From assembly GCA_003550325.1 (NCBI GenBank), contig QKWP01000644.1:56184-120183 (forward strand): 64,000 bases of DNA, given 5' to 3'. How positions within the stretch are numbered: the first letter of the stretch is position 1; each line of letters begins with the position of its first letter. The notes under the pieces were generated by a model. That model did not search any database. It was not told the DNA's origin and saw only the letters and a program-made list of their open reading frames with translations. Source of the DNA: Gigaspora rosea (taxonomy: Eukaryota > Glomeromycota > Glomeromycetes > Diversisporales > Gigasporaceae). The position numbers and the translations under genes were made by a program. Positions 21,950 through 34,120 of the stretch are shown in pieces.

Positions 21950-22407
21950 ATTAATTAATTGCTTTACCCTTTGGGAACAATATGATGTATTAAAATAAAA
22001 ATTACTTGAAAAATATTCAATTAATTTTAACTTAGCATTCACACAACATTATGTACATTCATGTTAACTTTAATGCAAATTAGGATTCTGATAAAGAAGC
22101 TTTTACTTATATATTATCAAATTGGAAATTATTTAATCAGGCCTTTAAAGAAATCTGTTCAGAAAAATTACAAACAATTAGTACATGTTAGTGCAATTAT
22201 GAAGTAAAGCAGGCTTGTAGCAATAGAAAAATATATTCAAAGTTTGGAATATCAAAAGTGCCAGCAGGCAACTTGGGCACCAAAAAATTGTAAAAGGCCA
22301 TATTTCTTGCATTAATCTATCCAGAAAAGGTAATTGATGAGAACATAGTTGTTAATAGCAATGAATAGTAACATAATAGTACTGTATTTGTACATTATAG
22401 TAGGTCC
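21950..22407. other. Intergenic, possible coding remnant
   Basis: Short open stretches in two frames between about 22075 and 22320 (for example KLFNQAFKEICSEKLQTI and EKYIQSLEYQKCQQATWA) look more protein-like than the flanks but have no start, splice frame or domain I can name. Confidence 0.25.
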
Positions 22408-23472
22408 CATTTTACTCATGTTTATAAGACATGCTTCCAAAATAATAAACTAAAAGAACTACAAAAATGGTGCAATAACATTTTGGCAAAATATCCAACC
22501 ATTATTTTTGACTCTGAAGGTTTTTACTCTCTTAAAGAAACTGCATTGGTTTCACTTATTAAACGGGATGATTTGCAAATGGAAGAAATAAAGATTTGGA
22601 ATTATGTTGTAAAATGGGGAATTGCACAAAATCCAAATTTAACCTCTGATCCTGAAGAGTGGCCTGATGAAAATTTTATGACTCTAAAAGATACACTGAT
22701 AAATTGTTTACCTTATATCCGTTATTTTCAGATGTCTGGCGAAGATGTCGCAAATTATGTGTTACCATATTCTCAAGTTCTTGAAAAACAACTTTGGAGA
22801 GATCTGAATAAAGGTCATTTATCATCTGTGCATAAAGTTACATCAACAATTTTACCACCTCGTATAATTTTAAAAACAGAATTACCAACTAGATCAACTG
22901 AACCGTTCTCAACCGTTATTAACGAGGAACATGCAGCTGAAATTGCATCATGGATTGATAAAAATAGTACCGCATATAGTATAAGAAGTAATCCATATGA
23001 ATTTAAATTACTTCTTCGTGGAAGTAAGGATGGATTTACTCGTGAATCATTTTGGAATTTATGCAATAAGAAAGCAAATACTGTTACGGTTATAAATGTG
23101 AAAGGCAAAGATAATATTGAAAGAATTTTTGGTGGATATAATCCACTTGAATGGGATAATAGAAAAAAAGGTTGGGTTAGATGTCATGACAGCTTCGTTT
23201 TTTCGTTAAAAAATAGTGCAATCCAAGATTTTATTTTAAGTCGTGCCAAAAATCCAGAATATGATATTCATAATTATAATGGTAAGTACGGTGTATATTT
23301 TGGACATAATTTTGGCATGTTTGTCAATTATAATGGACAAGAAAATGGCTGTTTTATTAATTATCAGCCCTTGTTTTGTGAAAAACAAATTGACGTGGGT
23401 CCGCCTTACACTGCACAATATTATTTTGTAAACGAGTATGAAGTGTTTCAAATTCATAAGAGGGAAGAATAA
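22408..23472 (+). pseudogene. 5'-truncated BTB-BACK-TLDc copy
   Basis: Coding similarity to the 19541-21098 gene begins abruptly at 22408 (HFTHVYKTCFQNNKLKELQK, inside BACK) and continues without a stop to 23472. The BTB domain, the first BACK helices, the intron and the native start are absent. The TLDc domain is complete (FKLLLRGSKDGFTRESFW, IFGGYNPLEW, VYFGHNFGMFV, EYEVFQIHKRE). The longest Met-started frame is 22483-23472 (329 aa). It is inverted relative to the other two copies, with its 3' flank also duplicated. It could still yield a BACK-TLDc fragment if transcribed. Confidence 0.8.
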
Positions 23473-23935
23473 AAAGCTGCATCAATCATGAACTTAAATT
23501 AGTATTTCCATCAGTTAAGAAACATGCGTAAATTTAGGGATTCGTTTTGTTCTTCATTAACGCTATATAAACTGCAGGATATTTTTTATTATTTTAAATA
23601 GTAAGATTGCTTACTTACATGACTACATGTCGTTAAGCTTTCATGATCCAAATATTGTCCTTTAATATATATTAACGATTTATGTCTGTTGCTATCTCTT
23701 ATCTTAATCATGATTTTAATAGTAAATGAACTTATTATTTAAAATAATATTAGCTACACAATAACAGTTTCTTTTTATTCTATTAACGAGAAGTGAGAAT
23801 GTATTAAAATTATGAATAAATTCAAAGAGTATTCACATCTGGATCAAATAATGAAATAGGGGGTGTCGGAATTAAGGATTCGATAACCAATTTATGATAA
23901 AATAAGCACGGTTTATTTATTCCAAAAAAAAGACT
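22408..23935. repeat. Inverted duplication block C
   Basis: The reverse complement of 19020-20650 (block A) is recognisable through the TLDc coding region and 3' flank: for example ATGCGTAAATTTAGGGATTC at 23524 corresponds to GAATCCCTAAATTTACGCAT at 19462. It ends near the GGGGTGTCGGAATTA stretch. Confidence 0.75.
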
Positions 23936-25438
23936 ATGGGTGTTCTCAAGCGCCTTAATCAATTGATAAAAAGTGTTTGGAAATAAAATTTATTTTGTGG
24001 AAAATATTTACGGGGAAATTACATATAAAGGCCCGAAAAATGAAAAAATTACAAATAGGACCCAAAGTGAAATAATTACATATAGGGATCAAATTTCGAA
24101 AATTTTATAATTAAGTGCCAAAATAATTTTGCGTTATGACGATAGTGTTTCTTAAATGTCACAACCGTATATATGATTGCTTTTTACATTTTATAGTATA
24201 CTCTTTTTTCGCTTAACAACACTTTCTTTTAACCAAGATACAGTTCTGACTAGGTTAAGCACGACATTTATCAGTTTTGTAATGTTTATTCGGTTCTAAA
24301 CCAATAAGTCTATCATATATCAGGACTAGTTATGAAACATGAATCGTATTCATAATTCTCTTCATTCAATTTTTTCGTTCGTTGATTTGGTAGGTCTGCA
24401 AGGATGTGCAAAAATGTTTGTATTTATATAAATCTGCTTTTTATTAATAAAGTTATTATTATTATGAGTATTTCTACAAATTTGCATAGAATTTATAATG
24501 TCACACAGATTTTGATTTTGATTAATCTAATTCATGATCTAGTAGTTATATTTCAGCAATTTTGATATTATTCAATCGTCTCAATTAGAATATCCGAACC
24601 GAACCAAAATTTTCAATTCTTTTCGCTAAATTATGAGATATCACGATCGATCAAAAACAACTTTCGTGTGGAGCTATGACCGTGTCAGGTTGACCCGAAA
24701 TTTTTATTTAACCCGAGTCAAACGGGTCAAAACAAAATCGGCCGCAATTTCAGGATATTTTATAACAAGACACTAACAAAATAAATGCGTATGTCTGTGT
24801 GTAGCACAAATTTTAAATACTGCCGGGTCATTAGTTTCCGACCCGTGTAAGAGCTCTACTTTCGTGCAATGTTACAGCTTTGATTGGGATAATACAAAGT
24901 AATAAAAAGTTCATGAATTGCAAAGTAGGACTACTTATTTCTGTAATGACAAATGTCTTAATAAAAGACAATCTGCAAAACTCTGCAACATAGCCAGAAT
25001 TACTTAAAATTAGCAAGTATTATAAGCCGCAAATTCTAGCAAAAAATCTAAAATTAATATTGGTTGAGATTACAATGATTTAAAGAATCTAATTTAGAAC
25101 AAATATTTATTCTGTGATTATTCACATTGTTATATGCTATCTTGTGATTTTCTGCAAACGCAAAAAAATATTGCCATACTGCAAAGTAATAAGTCAGAAC
25201 ACATAACAATTCTTAATATAAACTTAGCATATTTTACCAATAGCTTCATAAAGGCTTTGAAGTTCAAATTTTGAAAAAATTTTGGATTTCGAATAGAGTT
25301 TTAGGTTTCGCATTAAGGTTTCGAAAGTTATAATCTAAAAACTGGAGACCAAGTCTAGTGTAATGTGCATTTATTAATAATATTAAATTTAATTTTATTG
25401 AAATCAATAGAAACTTAATCAGATTTATACCATTCCCA
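23936..25438. other. Intergenic DNA, no gene recognised
   Basis: It holds an irregular repeat of AATTACAwATAkGG (24014-24095) and a cluster of GGGTCA/TGACCC motifs (24690-24845) that can pair locally. The 24831-25016 frame is rejected as compositional. Confidence 0.4.
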
Positions 25439-26743
25439 TCATTCATGTACTTCATTATTCGCGCCTTCATCCTCCGTAGATAAAATTGTAACACATTTAT
25501 TTTCCACATCAAACACCCAATGACTATTATCTGGTAGATCATGTTTTGTGATAGCATTGATTTCTCGTTTGAGCGTTTATGAACAAAAATGAGTTAGACA
25601 ATGATAAACATGAAATACAAATAATATACATATTATATAGCATGAAATTAACAGTAGTTACTCACAAAAATAATCCAAATTGAAATGATTATAATCATAA
25701 TCAAAAGTATTTTTAACTTCTGCAGCAATTCTTTTAGCACCAAATAAAATAAAAGCTATAAATAATACAATAACAAACAATAGTTATCCGCAGCAATTCT
25801 TTTAGCACCAAATAAAATAAAAGCTATAAATAATACAATAACAAACAATAGTTATCCAACCAACAGAAGAAACCAATTGAAGAGGTAACAGGTAAACTTA
25901 AACAATAAACCCACAAAGTTAGGTATAAATGAATAGAAAAGGCAATAGGAAGTGGTGTTTTCAAAATTCTTTCAAATGTGTTATATATTTAACCAATAAA
26001 TTAATAATCGTTACATATTAGCAACTATTGGGGGTTCAATTTTATTGTTTCGCAATTGAGTTGTAAAATAATAAGAATTTAAAATGAAATTTCTAAAGGA
26101 AGATTAGGTTTTAAATCTATAATTGGTTGGTTTTTTTTTATTGTTAAAACTTGAAGTATTGGGTTTATGATTCTCTGTAATTACTTTGAGTCGATTTAGG
26201 TTTCAAATCCGGGTAGAGATGATTTTATATTTAGATAAGGTTTAGCATCTTCCAAAATATTTCTTTCCTCTTCACGTAACTAATGTTTTAAAGCAAATGA
26301 AAATCCTATGAGGAGCTTTATGGCAGCTTTCTTTTCTACCAATATTTATCTTTCTTCCTTTTCATCAGTTATATTAACATTTTTACCATATATCCAAATA
26401 AATTGTGTCAGGTTTCTAATCGCACTGACAATTGTTGACCAGGTTTTACGACTCTCCCAGTATAATTAACCATACTTATATAAATATATACACATATATA
26501 ACTAATATACAGTAATAAAATTTAATTACTTATCACAGGCAGAATTTAATCTGTATGTTAATAAAAGAGCAATGGCAAAACTAGATACAGGAATTAATGC
26601 AAATGATTGTGGAATGATAAGTTCAACATTATTCTTCATGTGTAATGATAACAGCTGTAAAGGATGTTAAAATCAAAGCTGGTAATATAACATATGGAAT
26701 AATAGATCCTTTCCATCTAAAAATATTCAATAAACTTGGTCTA
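25439..26743 (-). pseudogene. Bestrophin-family (UPF0187) channel pseudogene
   Basis: Family-typical blocks appear in the right order but different frames. 26743-26560: FRWKGSIIPYVILPALI and FAIALLLTYRLNSA (first membrane region). About 26475-26400: YWESRKTWSTIVSAIRNLT. About 26340-26190: LVEKKAAIKLLIGFSFA, LREEERNILEDAKPY and IKSSLPGFE. About 25975-25860: ERILKTPLPIAFSIHLYLTL. About 25760-25680: FILFGAKRIAAEVKNTFDYD. 25570-25439: KREINAITKHDLPD and HWVFDVENKC, ending TGA. Bestrophins and related proteins are anion channels. Damage: TAA in the first block, further stops, a 68-bp tandem duplication in the last membrane segment, and no AG at the expected last acceptor. The 5' end is cut at 26743 by a MITE. 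Confidence 0.8.
25722..25857. repeat. 68-bp perfect tandem duplication inside bestrophin pseudogene
   Basis: 25722-25789 is repeated at 25790-25857 (gcagcaattcttttagcacc to tagttatcc). It duplicates part of a membrane segment and shifts the frame (68 is not a multiple of 3). Confidence 0.9.
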
Positions 26744-26746
26744 TAA

Positions 26747-27454
26747 GGCCACGCAAAGTTAATTTTTCGTTTTGCATAACCCGCCGACCCAATTTTTCCA
26801 AAAAATTTTTTTTTTTTTTTAAATTCCTATCGTGCCAATTATTCCATTTTTGGCATTTAATTTTTTTCCCGGTGTCACCCTGATGTTTGCCTTAATTTTC
26901 CGGAATTACACTATAGGTCCGGTAAAAAAAACCCCCCAAATTTTCTGATTCCATGCAGGGACAGTGATTTTCTGTGTTTCACATAATACCGCAGAATTCA
27001 CATAAATATGCTTATATCACATAATTTTGTGTTTTCACCGCAGAATAGCACATAATGTGGCAATTTCACCGCAGAATAGCACATAATGTAGCAATTTATA
27101 AGAATTGTCACATAATTTGCCAATTTATTAGACAAAGTCTACAGATCCGGTATCTCCCGACGTAGAATTTGAATGAACTCAAAATTACGAGCAAACAAAA
27201 TCCGGAAAGTTCCGAAAATTTATGTCACAAATCGCACATAAATTTGGTAAACACGCCACAGAATCTCACATAATTTGGTCAAATTACCGCATAATCGCGC
27301 ATAATTTGGCAAATATGGTTCACATCACATCACATAATTTAAATTTTGTCACCACATAATTTTGGTTTTGTCACCGCAGAAAATCACTGTCCCTGATTCC
27401 ATGTTATGCAAACTGAAGAATTAACTTTGCATGAATTAATTTAGGCCAAAGTTA

Positions 27455-27485
<31 letters not shown>

Positions 27486-27551
27486 TCCGACTCGCCGACC
27501 GAATTTTGAAACATCAGGTTATGCAAAATGAAAAATTAACTTTGCGTGGCC
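26747..27551. mobile_element. PIF/Harbinger-like MITE (host of a nested element)
   Basis: The termini are ggccacgcaaagttaatttt and its inverse, with TAA on both sides (26744-26746 and 27552-27554). A TWA duplication with GGCC termini is typical of PIF/Harbinger MITEs. Removing the nested 440-bp insertion leaves about 357 bp, matching the relative at 35657-36005. It terminates the bestrophin pseudogene. Confidence 0.8.
26956..27395. mobile_element. hAT-like MITE nested in the Harbinger-like MITE, 440 bp
   Basis: Inverted termini cagggacagtgattttctg, with 8-bp duplications attccatg at 26948-26955 and 27396-27403. The related MITE at 35657-36005 has attccatg once (35846-35853) and no insert. 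The interior is a degenerate array of CACATAATTTGGCAA/ACCGCAGAAT units. No transposase. Confidence 0.9.
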
Positions 27552-28221
27552 TAATAATCGATACTCATTTTAATAATATTAAAAAAATTAGATAACCCAA
27601 TTTTGTTGTCTGATCGATCCGTATTGACTCTTAGTGTAAGCAATACAAGGAAGGAGTTATATTGTACATATCAGAAAAATTACAATTCAATTTATTGTAT
27701 ACTCGTGAATGGTAAAATTATGATACTGCATCATCAATTATAATATGACACTAGTTTTATTTAGGTCTTTATTAGTGTCGGGTTGTTGTATTGAATGACG
27801 AGATTATTGACGGATTTATTGCCATATTGGTAAAATCTAAGAGATGATAAGTATCGGCTATTGTTTTTAGCTTCCCGATTTTTTTTTTTTGTTCATAAAA
27901 ACATTTAACGTAAGGAGTAAAATAATAATTCTTGCTGAATATATGATCCATGAAATGACACTTTGTGCTCAATTGATTATAGAATTTTTCATGCCAAATA
28001 TAAAATAAAAAGGGAATTTAAATGATAGACTCATTCCAATATTATTTATTAATAAAAATGTCATATTACGTAATAAAATTTATTAAACTACATATATTCA
28101 TTCTTATTATTAACCCATTGGCCCGCTTGACTAATTTATCTAAATAAATTTTATTTCCCAGCACTTTTTCGCATTGATTAAGGTACTTATAGTCACTTTT
28201 TTTTGGAATAAATAAGTATAT

Positions 28222-28386
28222 GTTATTGTCCACGAAGTGGGCAATAACCAAAAATCAATCCCAGATCAGATGATCGGATAATGACGGAATGGCACACTGG
28301 CTGCTTCGCAGCCAGCGCCCTTCCGTCATTATCCGATCATCTGATCTGGGATTGATTTTGGTTATGTCCATTTCGCGGATAATAAC
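28222..28386. repeat. Near-perfect long hairpin
   Basis: Outer gttattgtcc/ggataataac, then cccagatcagatgatcgga and its inverse, meeting in a central tggctgcttcgcagccagcg hairpin. Almost the whole 165 bp is self-complementary. It is absent from block A, so it inserted after the duplication or was lost there. No ORF. Confidence 0.85.
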
Positions 28387-28736
28387 TGATTTATTCCCAG
28401 GTTCTAATTATACTTCTATACTATTTCTTCAAACTAAAGTTGCGTATTTCATAAAGTTTAGCTTACTATAAATCACAAATCATTTTTCGTTTTTTTTTCC
28501 TTTCTTTTCTCTCTCTCTCTTTTCTTTTTTTTTTTTTTTTTTTTTTTTTTTTAGCCAGCGACTTTACTCTTTTTCGTAACTAATAGTTTAAAAAACTCGT
28601 ATATCATAAAAAAAGTAAAAAAAGATATATAATCAAAAAGAATTATGAAAATTCCGGATCAGCCCGAATCTGAAATCTGGGCATTAATCGAGAAGAAATA
28701 GTATAGAAGTATAAATAAGAACCGGGGAATAAATCA
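28387..28736. mobile_element. MITE with about 40-bp terminal inverted repeats
   Basis: The left end tgatttattcccaggttct is mirrored by agaaccggggaataaatca at the right; arms extend through ACTTCTATACTATTTCTT. It is absent from block A. The direct repeat ggaataaat at 28206 and about 28725 may be the duplication of the whole 28215-28724 insertion; the exact boundary is ambiguous. Confidence 0.65.
28488..28552. repeat. Polypyrimidine/poly-T tract
   Basis: A CT-rich run including (TC)n followed by about 32 T, inside the MITE above. Length is unreliable in sequencing. Confidence 0.8.
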
Positions 28737-29217
28737 CTGATTTTATCATGAAATTGGACATCAAATCATTAATTCCGAAACCCCCTATTAGATGTGCAAA
28801 TTACTCAAAATAATTTGAATAATCTTTAAATTTAATTCATAATTATAAAGTAATCCATTTTCATTTCTGTTAACAGAATAAAAAGAAACTATTATCTGTA
28901 GCTAATAGTATTTTAAATCATAAGCTCATTTATTATTAGAATGGTGATTAAGTTAAGTTGTATCTTCGTAAATAGTATCCGATATACATTGTTAAAACAT
29001 ATTAAAGATCAATATTATATATTTTGACATATGTGAAAGCTTAATTTATATGTAGTCACGTTAGTAAACAATCTTAGCTATTAAAATAATAACCTTAGTT
29101 TATATTACTTAAACATTAATGAATGAACAAAACGAATCCCTAAATTTACGCATACTTCTTAACTGATTGTAAAAACTAGTTTACGTTCCTTGTTTAATGT
29201 AACTGCCATTTAGTTTT

Positions 29218-30808
29218 TTATTCGGACTTCTTATGAATTTTAAACACTTCATATTCATTTACAAAATAATATTGTGCAATTGTAGGCGGACCCACGTCAA
29301 TTTGTTCTATTTGTTCTTCATAACGGTCAGGACAACACCAAGTATAGCAGCCCTTATCTTGTCCATTATGATTGACAAACATGCCAAGAGCATGACCAAA
29401 ATAGACACCGTAATCAGAATAATTTAAAATAGCAATATCTGGATTTTTGACACTACTTAAAATAGAATTTTGGTCTGTACTATTTTTTAAAGAAAAAACG
29501 AAGCTGTCATGACATCTAACCCAACCTTTATTATCCCATTCAAATGGATTATATCCACCAAAAATTCTTTCAACATTGTCTTTTCCTTTAACATTTATGA
29601 CCGTAACAGTATTTGTTTTCTTATTACATAAATTCCAAAATGATTCACGAGTAATCCATCCTCATTTCCACGAAGAAGTAATTTAAATTCATATGGATTA
29701 TTTCTTATACTATATGCAGTAGCATTTTTATCAATCCATGATGCAATTTCATCTGCATGTTCCGCATTAATAACGGTTCAGTTGATCTAGTTGGTAATTC
29801 TGTTTTTAAATTTATACGAGGTGGTAGAATTGTTGATGTAACTTTATGCTTAGATGAGAAATGACTTTTAGTCAGATCTCTCCAAAGTTGTTCTTCAAGA
29901 AACTTGAGAATATGGTAACACATAATTTGCGATATCTTCGCCAGACATTTGAAAGTAACGGATATGAGGTAAACAATTAATTTTTCAGTGTATCTTTTAG
30001 TGTCATGAAATTTTCATTAGACCACTCTTCGGGATCAGAAATTAAATTAGGATCTTGTGCAATTCCCCACTTTACAATATAATTCCAAATCTTTATCTCT
30101 TCCATTTGCAAATCATCCCGTTTAATAAGTGAAACCAATGCAGTTTCATTAAGAGAATAAAATCTTCAGAGTCAAAAATAAAGTTTGGGTGTTTTACCAA
30201 AATGTTATTGCACCAGTTTTGTAGTTCTTTTAGTTTATTATTTTGGAAGCATTTCTTATAAACATGAATAAAATGGATACGTAACCAATGAGTCTTAGAC
30301 TCGATTAAATAAGTTTCAAGAGAATCAACTGATTCTTCAAGAAGAAACTCATCAGCAACTAAAATAAGATCAAAGATAAATTGGGTATCGAAGCTTTCCA
30401 AAGAAATAAAACCTCCGTAAATATACCTGATTATTAAAATCCAGTTACAAATTTATATATATAATATGTAATAATTACAGCATTAAATAAGAATTAAAAT
30501 ATTATATGACTTACCTAATAATTATTTCAAATAGTTGAATAGGAATACGTGATTTTAAATCAATTTTTTATAATGCCATGAACATTTTTCATAATATTTT
30601 CTAACTTGTCTCGAAAATAAGCAGACCTATATTTCAAAATAGCCGAATGTACTTTAAATTCCTTTGTATCTCTAGATTTTCCCACTTTAATAATCACATT
30701 AAAGTCTTCTCCTTTTTCTAAAAGGGCAATATAATTATTTGAAAGTTTTTCAAAGTATAAACTGATAGAGTTTACTGATGCCAACCAATATTTTTTGATT
30801 ATATGCAT
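29218..30808 (-). pseudogene. BTB-BACK-TLDc pseudogene (third copy)
   Basis: Same exon plan as 19541-21098: exon 1 to donor gtaagt (exon end 30515), acceptor aatcag (exon start 30426), then BACK and TLDc ending at TAA 29218-29220. Damage includes loss of the native ATG region (a deletion replaces MTIKHLE; only an upstream Met at 30808 remains), an extra A near 30572 in the BTB domain, a one-base loss near 30155-30170 in BACK, and several shifts and stops across 29700-30000. The intact pieces show HSAILKYRSAYFRDKLEN, which reveals what the first copy has lost. Confidence 0.85.
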
Positions 30809-30835
30809 GTATGATAGTTTTACTACATGGCACGT

Positions 30836-31368
30836 AAACGTAACACGATGAACTTTCCTTTTTATCTTAAAAGGAAATGTGGCGGGTCACGAGCAAGACT
30901 CAAGCCAATAAGCAAGAATGCACATGCCTAAAATCGTCGAAAAGATAATTTATTCCGGCCAACAGCAAACATAATTCTGCTCGGAACTATAGAGCAATTT
31001 TTAAACAGTTAAACGGTTCCAATCTCTAACAATTAGAAAGTTAATTTTATACTCAAATTAAAATCTTTTATTACTAATTATCACTAAGTAATAAATTAAT
31101 TCCAATACTTGATCACGTAACCCATTCATCGATCCTACGATTGTTAAACATAAACATACAAATTATCGTTGAATCCATAATCCTTTGTCTACAATCGAAG
31201 ATAAATCGGCCCTAAATTATCGAAAGCTCTCCAACGATCGTAATAACGGCCACCTGCTCAAGCATATTTATAAAAGTAATTGATCGGAGTCTTTTTTTTT
31301 TGTTTTGTTGTCAATGGTCGAAAATTCAAAAGACCTTATAAATACAATCCGATTCGACAAAAATTTCT
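30836..31368. other. Intergenic DNA
   Basis: No gene or repeat recognised beyond scattered CGATCG-containing strings. Confidence 0.4.
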
Positions 31369-31451
31369 TCGATATTTTCCGTGTCTCTGACTGGTGGATG
31401 CTGAAAGTCATGTGATTAAGCATTTAAATAATGAACCTGTATTTTATATTA

Positions 31452-31886
31452 AGGGAATTCTATTTTGACCCAGATCAAAATGACCATCAGCAAAATTTTA
31501 GGGTTAGTGCGGACCAGAATTATGTTGATGCTGGCCAGGATTTTTTTAATAAAAACCCGGCCGGTACTAACTTAATTCTGGCGGGCACTAACCCTAAATT
31601 CAAGATGGGGTAGGATTGAAAATTTCCGTAAATTTATGTAGCGTAATCTTGTGTAAGAAACGTGATCATGATACATGTGATTGGTTGGATCATATGCTCA
31701 TCAATTTGATCAGTAGCAGAATCTATTATAGTTCAATAATGCTAGCTAAGTTTTTCAACTTTATATCACTTGTGAAATTTACATGAAATCCATGTTACTG
31801 AAACTTACGCAAAATTATATGAAATGTAAGATTTATAAAATGTAATTTTCAACCCTAGATGGGCCTTGTCAAAATAGGATTTCCCT
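31452..31886. mobile_element. MITE with AAGGGAAAT termini, TA-flanked (D1 copy)
   Basis: Inverted ends agggaattctattttgacc and its mirror, with TA on both sides. The same element is in D2 at 57855-58312, so insertion predates the block duplication. The plus-strand frame 31431-31613 runs across its left end and is rejected. Confidence 0.7.
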
Positions 31887-32151
31887 TATATTAATGACTG
31901 TTAAATTTCTGAATGCTTATTAGTAAGTCTGTCATAAATTCGTATTCAGAAATATGCTACACACATTTTTAAATTACGGCCTGACCAATCTTAATTCAGG
32001 CCGTAACTTAAAACAGAGTTATCGCTATTTCAAAATTTAATAGTTAACTTATCATTGCATTTCATAAACATGAGGCTTTTTATCCCGAGCTTTAAGATTT
32101 TCGAAAAAATTCAATCATCCGAGCTAAATCTTGCTGTAAAAAAAGTACACC

Positions 32152-32218
32152 TACATAATCATCTTTAAACCAGCATAATCATCTTTAAACAAGCATAATC
32201 ATCTTTAAACCAGCATAA
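32152..32218. repeat. 25-bp tandem repeat
   Basis: CATAATCATCTTTAAACxAG is repeated three times; D2 has a single unit at about 58610-58632. Confidence 0.8.
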
Positions 32219-33390
32219 AGTAATAATTTATATGGTTACATTTTAAGGTTTTTTTCTACTCCTCAAAGCGAAAATTTACATAAGAAAATTTCTATTAAAT
32301 GTTTAAAAATATCGATTATCGTCATTATAATGATTTAATATATGGCTAATAATATTAATAATCGTGATTTAAGAAGCTATCAAAATTATAAGGTACGTCA
32401 GTTGACAACATTATAAGTGTTTAATCGAAGAAAACTCAACAATTAATCATAAGATACAATCATAGCCATTATAATATAATATCACAATCGCTTATCTCTA
32501 TCTCTTTATTTTATTTCATCTTTTTTTCAAATCTTTATTGTTAAAAAAAAGTTTGAAACCGTAAAGAATAAAGAAGAAATTAAAAAGCCACTTAATGCAC
32601 ATTATTTGTTATTTCTAATTCTTGGAATTAAAGTACAAAATGTGTTGTCAATAAGAATTATCGTTGCATAAAATCACATGATTTCGCGGTCCCATGGGAC
32701 CGCAGAATCATATCTTCTGTCTCTAAATGTCAAAAAATGAACGTGAATGATTTAAGAGTATTTTTATAACGTGTTAAACATAACGTATAGATTTAAATTA
32801 TCCACTATGGCATGTATTTAATCTTAAAGTGGCTGGTTTGATGATTTAATGAGTGTAGAGATAGTCTAAGGCCAGGTAGTTTTTAAATCGATTTGTAAAT
32901 TAACAGTTACGTGGAATACTACAAGGCTTTAGACGACTTCTGATTGTATCAGTATTAAATAAATATTGATTGTATTATTCGAATCAATAAGATGACTTAA
33001 GTTTATAAATACGATCGAAATGTAAAATATTAATTTATTATTTCTTTCTTGAAGAGAGATTTCTTCGAATTACAATAAAATTTTTTATCAAAGATTCAAG
33101 TTTTTCACTTAACAAAAACTTATAATTAGGGTGATTCAAAGTTAACTTATTTCAAAAACAAGTAGGGGTTTAAAAAGTCCTATTTCTGGTTTGAAATTTT
33201 GAAATCAGATAATGAAATAGGTGTATTCGGAGATGAAATAAGCATCCTTAATATAAATAAGCTTACAAATTAAAATAAATAATGCTTACGAAGCACTGAT
33301 TTCAAAAATAATTAATCACTAATTTAATTTGAAATAAGAAACCCTCAGCATTAGGTTTGAATCAACCTATTATGCAATTTATTTCTCAAA

Positions 33391-33450
33391 ATAAGAAATG
33401 TTATTTTTGTTATAAGGAAGGGCATAAATATAATAATTGCGCATAAAGTA
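33391..33450 (+). pseudogene. CCHC zinc-knuckle remnant (D1)
   Basis: Reads NKKCYFCYKEGHKYNNCA then stop: a C-x2-C-x4-H-x4-C knuckle at 33400-33441. The D2 copy at 59767-59808 keeps the same knuckle in a longer open frame. Such knuckles bind nucleic acid in Gag and in many transposon or RNA-binding proteins; the parent gene is unknown. Confidence 0.5.
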
Positions 33451-33766
33451 CCAAATAGATCAAGATTTTAAAGACATTCTTTCTTTAAAAATGTTTGAAC
33501 TGTCCAAAGTATAGAAATTTTCTTTGTTTAAAGAATTCAGTGACTAAAATTTTATATTCGAATCTTAAGATCTTAAGTCTACAATTCAATGCTTCTTCGT
33601 AATGTATTATATTCTAAGGAATTAATCCCCACAAATGAAGATTTGATTCAAGTAACTTGTTTTACCGATAAAATTAAGATACTTTTAAAATAAAGAGTGG
33701 CCTGGTAACCATATAAGTGTTCATTTATTTGGGTAATTATAATTAAAATTATAAATTTTAACATCA

Positions 33767-34120
33767 TTAATAATTAAAATTTAAATTCATTCGTATGTCT
33801 AGGTCATCCACGAACCTACTTGGAACATCAAAATCCGATGTGGATTTATGTATTACGACACAATCTAAAGAGTTAGATGTATTTATGTTGGCTAATGTAT
33901 TAAAAAAACGTGTGTAAAAGTTTTTACTAGTGCATTTTCTCCTTGAAAGCCAAGTCAAGATTCAAGGATGTCAAATTTTGCACATTCATAACTGAATTTA
34001 TTACAATAAAGATTTAAGGAGTACTAAATAGTATTTTCACAAAGTGCCGCTACTAATATTTTTGTCTTTTATACCAGTGTTACAATCATAAGGCCAGTAA
34101 TTATTTATACAAAGAATACA
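33767..34120 (-). pseudogene. Leucine-rich-repeat fragment (D1)
   Basis: Aligned with the D2 copy, where LCENTTLSSLNLSCNKFS is readable, this is a decayed segment of LRR units of the NxxLxxLxLSxN type, with stops and indels. The open frame 33767-33958 covers only part and is not itself the original frame throughout. Confidence 0.45.

Larger units (their letters stand above)
27732..30835. repeat. Segmental duplication block B (direct copy of block A)
   Basis: Collinear with 18028-21140. Private insertions at 28222-28736 and a decayed TLDc gene. The 27772-27972 and 28066-28251 frames are by-products of this block. Confidence 0.8.

Noticed and set aside
24831..25016. 61-codon minus frame
   Set aside because: Isolated, no start context, no similarity to anything in the window.
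32689..32706. 18-bp palindrome gcggtcccatgggaccgc
   Set aside because: Present in D2 with one mismatch (59299-59316); too short and isolated to claim a binding site.
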